Positions 14,257 to 18,422 of a DNA stretch of 18,422 nt are shown here, piece after piece. Source of the stretch: Scytonema sp. UIC 10036 (lineage in GTDB: Bacteria; Cyanobacteriota; Cyanobacteriia; Cyanobacteriales; Nostocaceae). The notes under the pieces were generated by a model. The model did not search any database, was not told where the DNA came from, and saw nothing but the letters and a program-made list of their open reading frames with translations. The DNA is taken from NCBI RefSeq assembly GCF_009725235.1, contig NZ_WJFC01000254.1, forward strand, positions 1 to 18,422, in the 5' to 3' direction. Positions within the stretch are counted from its first letter, which is position 1; each line of letters opens with the position of its first letter. Both the position numbers and the translations under genes were made by a program.

Positions 14257-15834
14257 CTACAATCCTTGTACTTCCGGTGCAGCTGATATCCTATGAACGA
14301 GAGTTGCTGACATTTGGGAGTAAGGTTCAAGAGTAAAGTTCCAAGTACAAAAACCGTTGTCATCGGGTTGGACACTGTTGGTGGTTTTGTCTGCGATCGC
14401 CTCAACCTTCACTTGTTCCAATTCTGAGACGGGAATGCGTTCTATTGTTTTTATGACTCTTGTTTCTGCTCCTATATTAGACAGAAATAATGTCCTAGTT
14501 TCTGTTAGCTGGTTCCACTTCGTGAGATGATCTTGCTCTTTTTTCTCCTTTGTTGTACGCTGTACCCTCATGCCTGCATCAGGACCCCATCCTAGGGCAA
14601 ACTTTTCACCAGGCGCAATAAACCCTACGGATGTCTTACCCACGAACTCTGTAGAACGTACTAAATCCACAGGTCCTGCAAGAATGGGGAAATTTGCTGT
14701 GTTGATTTGTTCGCTCTTGAGAACAACTTGACAGGCAATTTCTGGCATCAATATATACTCTACCAAAGCATCCGAGGAGAAAGAAAAAATTGGCACGCGA
14801 TAGGGGCGACCATCAGAGGGAATTGTCGCCTTTTTGCGAGAGCGGAGATTGCGAACTTCCCCTCCATCATCAACACCTGGTATCTCAACAGTCGCAGGAG
14901 TGGCTGGAGAAGGGGGAGTTGCGCCCGTTCCCAATCCTGTTGTCTGAATCTTCTGATTTCTGGCTTCAATGACAATGCGCTGAGATTTTTCCTGCACTTT
15001 TAACTGGTCATCTGTAAGTAGGGGTGGCTCAGTTCCTAAAGAAGCTCGTGCTGTGGAAAACACTAAATCCACATTGTGCCAATCTTCACCCGTGCGCTGC
15101 CATACACAGCCATCCATCCGAAAAGAAACACTGGCTTGTTCTTCTAATAATAAATGCGCTTGGTGCCAAGGACGCCACATTGCATTAGGTACTACGTAGT
15201 CAAAAGCAATTTCGTATTCACCAGCTTGAGCGATCGCTAAATCTGCCTCTATATAAGCAGAATAGATCATATCTGGACGAGACAACGCATTGACTCTAGC
15301 AATTAAATCATCAATCTGCTGGCTCAGATGCTCCTGAGTATGGTAACTGCTTAAAATTTCTGCACGCAGATCCCGTAACTGTTTAAATAGGATGGATAGC
15401 TGTTCCCGCCAAGACTTGGGATCGATTTGTCCCCATATGGCGTCCACAGGTAATTCCTGCAAACTCTTAGTCAGAATTGTATTCACCCTTTCAAAACAAG
15501 ACTCTAGGTGTTGGCGATCTTCGGATGTATTGTTGAAAGCTTGCCAAAGCCTTCTAAATTCTGCGTACAAAGCTTGAAATTCTACAGGTTGTTCTGCTTC
15601 TTTAACAAGCATTTGGCGACGGACACGCACATCATCAATACGCGATTCCCGATACTCACCGCAATACTCAGCACGGAGAGATTTATCTGAAAGCACGGGG
15701 GCAACTTGCTCGACTTTAACACGCCATAATCCCTGGCTTAAATTAAGTTTACAAACTCGCTGCACTTGCGCTCGGTCTTCTAAGAGAGTGACTGAAGAAA
15801 CGGGTGCGTCTATTGTTAGTTTCTGTACTTGCAT
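14257..15834 (-). CDS. MuiA-family protein (DUF4140/DUF4139)
   Basis: A 525-residue protein. Residues 10-110 fit the DUF4140 N-terminal domain (APVSSVTLLEDRAQVQR, then LSDKSLRAE). A helical, probably coiled-coil segment follows (about 115-185). Residues about 190-520 are the DUF4139 beta-rich domain, with YVVPNAMWRPWHQAHLLLEE, then WQRTGEDWHNVDLVFSTARAS and, near the end, PVSELEQVKVEAI. The family is annotated as a mucoidy inhibitor A type; its biochemical function is not established. No signal peptide or membrane helix was seen. The start ATG at 15834 follows CAGGT at a suitable distance. A paralogue lies immediately upstream on the same strand, 112 nt away, with a hairpin repeat in between. 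The stop codon abuts the repeat at 14051-14256. Confidence 0.82.
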   Translation of the reverse strand: MQVQKLTIDAPVSSVTLLEDRAQVQRVCKLNLSQGLWRVKVEQVAPVLSDKSLRAEYCGEYRESRIDDVRVRRQMLVKEAEQPVEFQALYAEFRRLWQAFNNTSEDRQHLESCFERVNTILTKSLQELPVDAIWGQIDPKSWREQLSILFKQLRDLRAEILSSYHTQEHLSQQIDDLIARVNALSRPDMIYSAYIEADLAIAQAGEYEIAFDYVVPNAMWRPWHQAHLLLEEQASVSFRMDGCVWQRTGEDWHNVDLVFSTARASLGTEPPLLTDDQLKVQEKSQRIVIEARNQKIQTTGLGTGATPPSPATPATVEIPGVDDGGEVRNLRSRKKATIPSDGRPYRVPIFSFSSDALVEYILMPEIACQVVLKSEQINTANFPILAGPVDLVRSTEFVGKTSVGFIAPGEKFALGWGPDAGMRVQRTTKEKKEQDHLTKWNQLTETRTLFLSNIGAETRVIKTIERIPVSELEQVKVEAIADKTTNSVQPDDNGFCTWNFTLEPYSQMSATLVHRISAAPEVQGL

Positions 15835-15863
15835 ATTTTACCTGTTTAAATAATATATGTTTT

Positions 15864-15942
15864 TTAACCGCAGATGAACGCAGACGAACGCGGATGTAAG
15901 AGAATAATTATCTGCGTGCATCTGCGTGCATCTGCGGTTAAT
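15864..15942. repeat. TTAACCGCAGATG hairpin repeat
   Basis: TTAACCGCAGATGAACGCAG at 15864-15883, continuing to about 15896, is imperfectly inverted at 15910-15942 (ATCTGCGTGCATCTGCGTGC, then ATCTGCGGTTAA). Each arm itself iterates an ATCTGCGT-like octamer. Elements of this type are widespread in cyanobacterial intergenic DNA. Its place between two co-directional genes suggests it may attenuate or stabilise the transcript. Confidence 0.75.
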
Positions 15943-15946
15943 TTTC

Positions 15947-18301
15947 TTATTCTTCTCGCCGATTTCCGCCAATTAGTTCGCTATCAACGAAAGTCTTGAT
16001 AGTATACTCAACCGATAAACTTTGTTGTTCTTTTGCTGGAACTTCCACCAACCAACGGTAACCTCCAACTATCGGTGCAGAACGTTCCTCCTGTTTGTAC
16101 TTCCGCCAAGCAGGCGTAACCTGTTCAACTTGGACATCAACTTTAGCACCTTCCGCTGGAATAGGAAGACGTTCCCGTACTTCTATTTTTGCGCTTCTTG
16201 ACATCAAGTTGTGAATATCGATTTTAATATGATGGCGAAGTTCGTTGAAAGCAACTATTGTTTCACCCGATCGCACTTCCTGATAAGATGTATTCCGAGC
16301 TACCTTAATACTTTGTTCAACCCCAAGTCCTAGTTCCATGTTTCCTTGAGGTGGCACTGTTGCAATATTAGTTGATAAAATATACTCATTATCTACGTAA
16401 ACATCCGCAGAACCAGCAAGTAGCGGTGCTCGTAAGGGATTGCGAAGTTGGGCAATTCGGAAGACATTGGTATCTTCACGGGGAACGACTATATACCGCA
16501 AATCTACATCCGTTGTTCTACCAGTTAATGCCACGGAATGAAATTGCCCATCAGAAGGAACATCTACCCGTCCATCAGCACTGTAGGCATAATCAAAAGA
16601 TCCAGCTACAGTTCGCACGTTAATACCGCCTGGTGGAAGTGTTACTCCAAGACAACTTTGGGCATCATTCACGGCTTGTTGTACGACTTCCAAGACATCA
16701 AAATTCACTACAACCGGGCGGCGTTTGAGGCTTTCTACATAAACTTCCTCTTGTTGCTCAATCGATAATTTACCGCGCTTTACATGGTTATTAGCTTTGC
16801 CCAATCGCATCATATTATATGCTAAAAGTGAATCGAAAGCTTCTCCTCCCCTTTTACTTCGAGTGGTTTCGGTGCTAAGCCCCCGACGGCGAGTTAAAAA
16901 TTCTGGTGATGGTGCGGGCGCACTTCGGGTAACTAAACTACGGACAGATGCAATTTCTTCATTTTTTTCTGATGGTAAGGTGATGCCAAGACGTTGTTGT
17001 AAGGCATTCATCAATTCTTGGGCAGACTTTTGGCTCAAATATTGGATTTGTTGTAAATCTTCTTGCGTTAAGTTCAACACATCTGCAACGGTATAAATTT
17101 GAGCGCGTTTCAAAGCTTTATAAGCCGCTGTGCTGAGTTGCAATTCTTCAATAGGAATAGAGCTGGTGGGATCTTGAGGCTCTTCGTCTGCGTAAGATGC
17201 ACCGTATGCAGCACTGGGCGCAGAAAAGCCCCGTTCCAATTCTTCTTCAACACTTCTTAACTGTGGCTTTAAAGAGCGAATTGGTGTCAGATGTGGAACA
17301 TACACGGATGAGAACTCATCTGCGATCGCACTTTCAGGTATGCTGGCAAGTAATGCAGCCTCCTGTTGTCGGTCGTAATCCTCGAAAAGTAGTTCAACTC
17401 CAATTGGGGGTCTGCGCCATCCCGATTTTTTACTTACGGGTTGAGCTTTACCAAGTCGTAGGGACGGTAACTCCGGTAGCGCACACCAAGCTAATGGTTC
17501 TGCAGTGGAAAGCTCCAAGCGTACCCCAGACCAATCTTCACCCGTGCGCTGACATAAGAGCGATCGCACTGCAATAGACGCACTAGACTCAACACTATTT
17601 AACCGACACACATAAGTTGGTGTCCAACGTGCGCCAGGAACAAAATATTCTACAATTAACTGTCCGACCTCAGCATCAAGGGCTTCACCTTCATAACTCA
17701 AGCTTACAATAGCTGTTTTGCGAAGCTCATTTGGTCGAGCATCCTTTGCACTTGAAGCCAAACGCTGCTTTTGTTCCAAGTCAGCCAAGTTTTCTCGAGC
17801 CAACCGCAGTTTTTCCTTATTTTCTCTTGCTTCTTGAAGGCGGAGGCGAATTTGCTCATCACTGAAATTTGCCAGTGCAAGGCGGGCGCTGGTTGGAGAA
17901 GGAGGAGGGGCTTTCCCTGGTTCTTCTTTAGGACGGTTTGGTACGTGTAACTTATCTAACACCTCAATTTCATTTTCAATGAGAGTGATGAGGTTTTCTA
18001 GCTGTTGGACGCAAGCAGTTGCAGCACGTATTTCTTCATCAAGAGGCGGATTGGGGATTTCTGGAGGTGGGGGAACAGCGAGACCAATGCGAACGTCGTT
18101 AGCAAGAGGTGCTGTTCCCCGTTCTACTTCCACTTTTACCCTGATACTGCTATCTTCAAGACTGAGAGGTAACTCGGCAATTTCTACCTGTTCTGGCAAA
18201 TTTTCTGGTGTCAGAGATAACTCAGCAATTCGGGTGACTGTCGCTCCAGCACAGTAGACCTTCACACTTTCAATTCTGGATGTTAGTTGCACTATTGTCA
18301 T
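15947..18301 (-). CDS. MuiA-family protein (DUF4139) with RNA polymerase alpha-CTD-like insert
   Basis: A 784-residue protein from the ATG at 18301 (MTIVQLTSRIESVKVYC). The frame is open 15 codons further upstream, but that segment is not family-like. Residues 5-100 are the DUF4140-type N-terminus. A coiled coil rich in Arg, Glu and Leu follows (about 140-190). The DUF4139 domain begins near YFVPGARWTPTYVCRLNS and LCQRTGEDWSGVRLELSTAEP. About residues 380-442, in an extended insert, match the RNA polymerase alpha C-terminal domain: IPIEELQLSTAAYKALKRAQ, then YTVADVLNLTQEDLQQI and LSQKSAQELMNALQQRLG. The rest of DUF4139 resumes after about residue 500 (LPPGGINVRTVAGSFDYAYS to the end). Alpha-CTDs use a helix-hairpin-helix fold to bind DNA and activators; here the role is unknown. 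The insert makes the protein about 260 residues longer than its neighbour. Function not established. Confidence 0.83.
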   Translation of the reverse strand: MTIVQLTSRIESVKVYCAGATVTRIAELSLTPENLPEQVEIAELPLSLEDSSIRVKVEVERGTAPLANDVRIGLAVPPPPEIPNPPLDEEIRAATACVQQLENLITLIENEIEVLDKLHVPNRPKEEPGKAPPPSPTSARLALANFSDEQIRLRLQEARENKEKLRLARENLADLEQKQRLASSAKDARPNELRKTAIVSLSYEGEALDAEVGQLIVEYFVPGARWTPTYVCRLNSVESSASIAVRSLLCQRTGEDWSGVRLELSTAEPLAWCALPELPSLRLGKAQPVSKKSGWRRPPIGVELLFEDYDRQQEAALLASIPESAIADEFSSVYVPHLTPIRSLKPQLRSVEEELERGFSAPSAAYGASYADEEPQDPTSSIPIEELQLSTAAYKALKRAQIYTVADVLNLTQEDLQQIQYLSQKSAQELMNALQQRLGITLPSEKNEEIASVRSLVTRSAPAPSPEFLTRRRGLSTETTRSKRGGEAFDSLLAYNMMRLGKANNHVKRGKLSIEQQEEVYVESLKRRPVVVNFDVLEVVQQAVNDAQSCLGVTLPPGGINVRTVAGSFDYAYSADGRVDVPSDGQFHSVALTGRTTDVDLRYIVVPREDTNVFRIAQLRNPLRAPLLAGSADVYVDNEYILSTNIATVPPQGNMELGLGVEQSIKVARNTSYQEVRSGETIVAFNELRHHIKIDIHNLMSRSAKIEVRERLPIPAEGAKVDVQVEQVTPAWRKYKQEERSAPIVGGYRWLVEVPAKEQQSLSVEYTIKTFVDSELIGGNRREE

Positions 18302-18361
18302 GATGAAAACAATGGCTGAGTCGTGATTCACTCGGTTATAGCACACTCAGTTTTTCTTGAC

Positions 18362-18390
18362 TTGACACTCTTATGGTACAATTATACTAT
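18362..18390 (+). promoter_or_regulatory. Sigma-70-type promoter reading rightwards out of the window
   Basis: TTGACA at 18362-18367, a 17-nt spacer, then TACTAT at 18385-18390, overlapping TATACT at 18383-18388. This is a close match to the housekeeping consensus. It points away from the DUF4139 gene, so it would drive a gene beyond the right edge. On the minus strand the same AT-rich block contains a TATAAT, without a clear -35, that could serve the DUF4139 gene. Confidence 0.45.
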
Positions 18391-18405
18391 ATAAATAAGC
18401 CTTTC

Positions 18406-18422
18406 TACCCCACCCTAACCCT
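18406..18422 (+). repeat. Start of a third copy of the long intergenic repeat (cut by window end)
   Basis: TACCCCACCCTAACCCT is identical to the corresponding part of copy 2 (about 14089-14105) and nearly so to copy 1. The orientation is the same. Only the C-rich arm is inside the window. Confidence 0.5.

Noticed and set aside
17979..18257. Plus-strand frame of ~92 codons, Ser/Arg-rich
   Set aside because: Antisense shadow of the DUF4139 gene's N-terminal region.

Overview
The base composition, the many HIP1 palindromes (GCGATCGC, e.g. near 204, 1994, 4799, 5322, 10923, 13816, 15230) and the gene families point to a cyanobacterium, probably a filamentous, Nostocales-like genome. No rRNA, tRNA, CRISPR array, transposase or reverse transcriptase was seen. 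The window looks like an accessory island of NLR/STAND-type immunity or programmed-death genes. Decayed genes and repeats are scattered through it.

Layout. (i) 1-960 has no convincing gene. It holds iterated and inverted short repeats that look like ends of lost mobile elements, and the last array abuts a 5'-truncated acyltransferase-3 gene (955-1671). (ii) 1628-6108 is a tightly coupled two-gene operon. A CHAT protease-AAA/STAND ATPase is followed, with a 1-nt overlap, by a degenerate STAND ATPase fused to a nucleoside-phosphorylase (PNP/MTAN-like) effector. (iii) 6104-6356 is a broken SMP-30/gluconolactonase remnant. (iv) 6384-8736, minus strand, holds a second, very similar PNP domain fused to an Effector-Associated Domain (EAD1), and a formylglycine-generating-enzyme-fold (FGE) protein without the catalytic cysteine pair. 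(v) 9056-10370 is a graveyard: a CHAT-CHASE2 gene with a large internal deletion, and a TPR plus retropepsin-like remnant. (vi) 10423-14047 is a second CHAT/STAND pair. Here the CHAT protease is separate, and it shares with the neighbouring STAND NTPase a short motif (AGDxAIQFGxhGQh) that resembles RHIM-type amyloid signalling motifs. That STAND protein also has a transmembrane helix, a Pro/Thr linker and three Ig-like domains. (vii) 14257-18301, minus strand, holds two tandem MuiA/DUF4139 family genes. The second carries an inserted RNA-polymerase-alpha-CTD-like domain.

How the genes may work together (inference). Both CHAT/STAND loci fit a sensor-switch-effector scheme. In the first, the switch is a pair of ATPases, one with intact and one with degenerate motifs, carrying two effectors: a protease and a nucleosidase/phosphorylase-like enzyme. 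In the second, a membrane-anchored NTPase may recruit a CHAT protease by homotypic amyloid templating. Related PNP-type effectors are known to destroy cellular ATP in phage defence. Whether these do so is untested.
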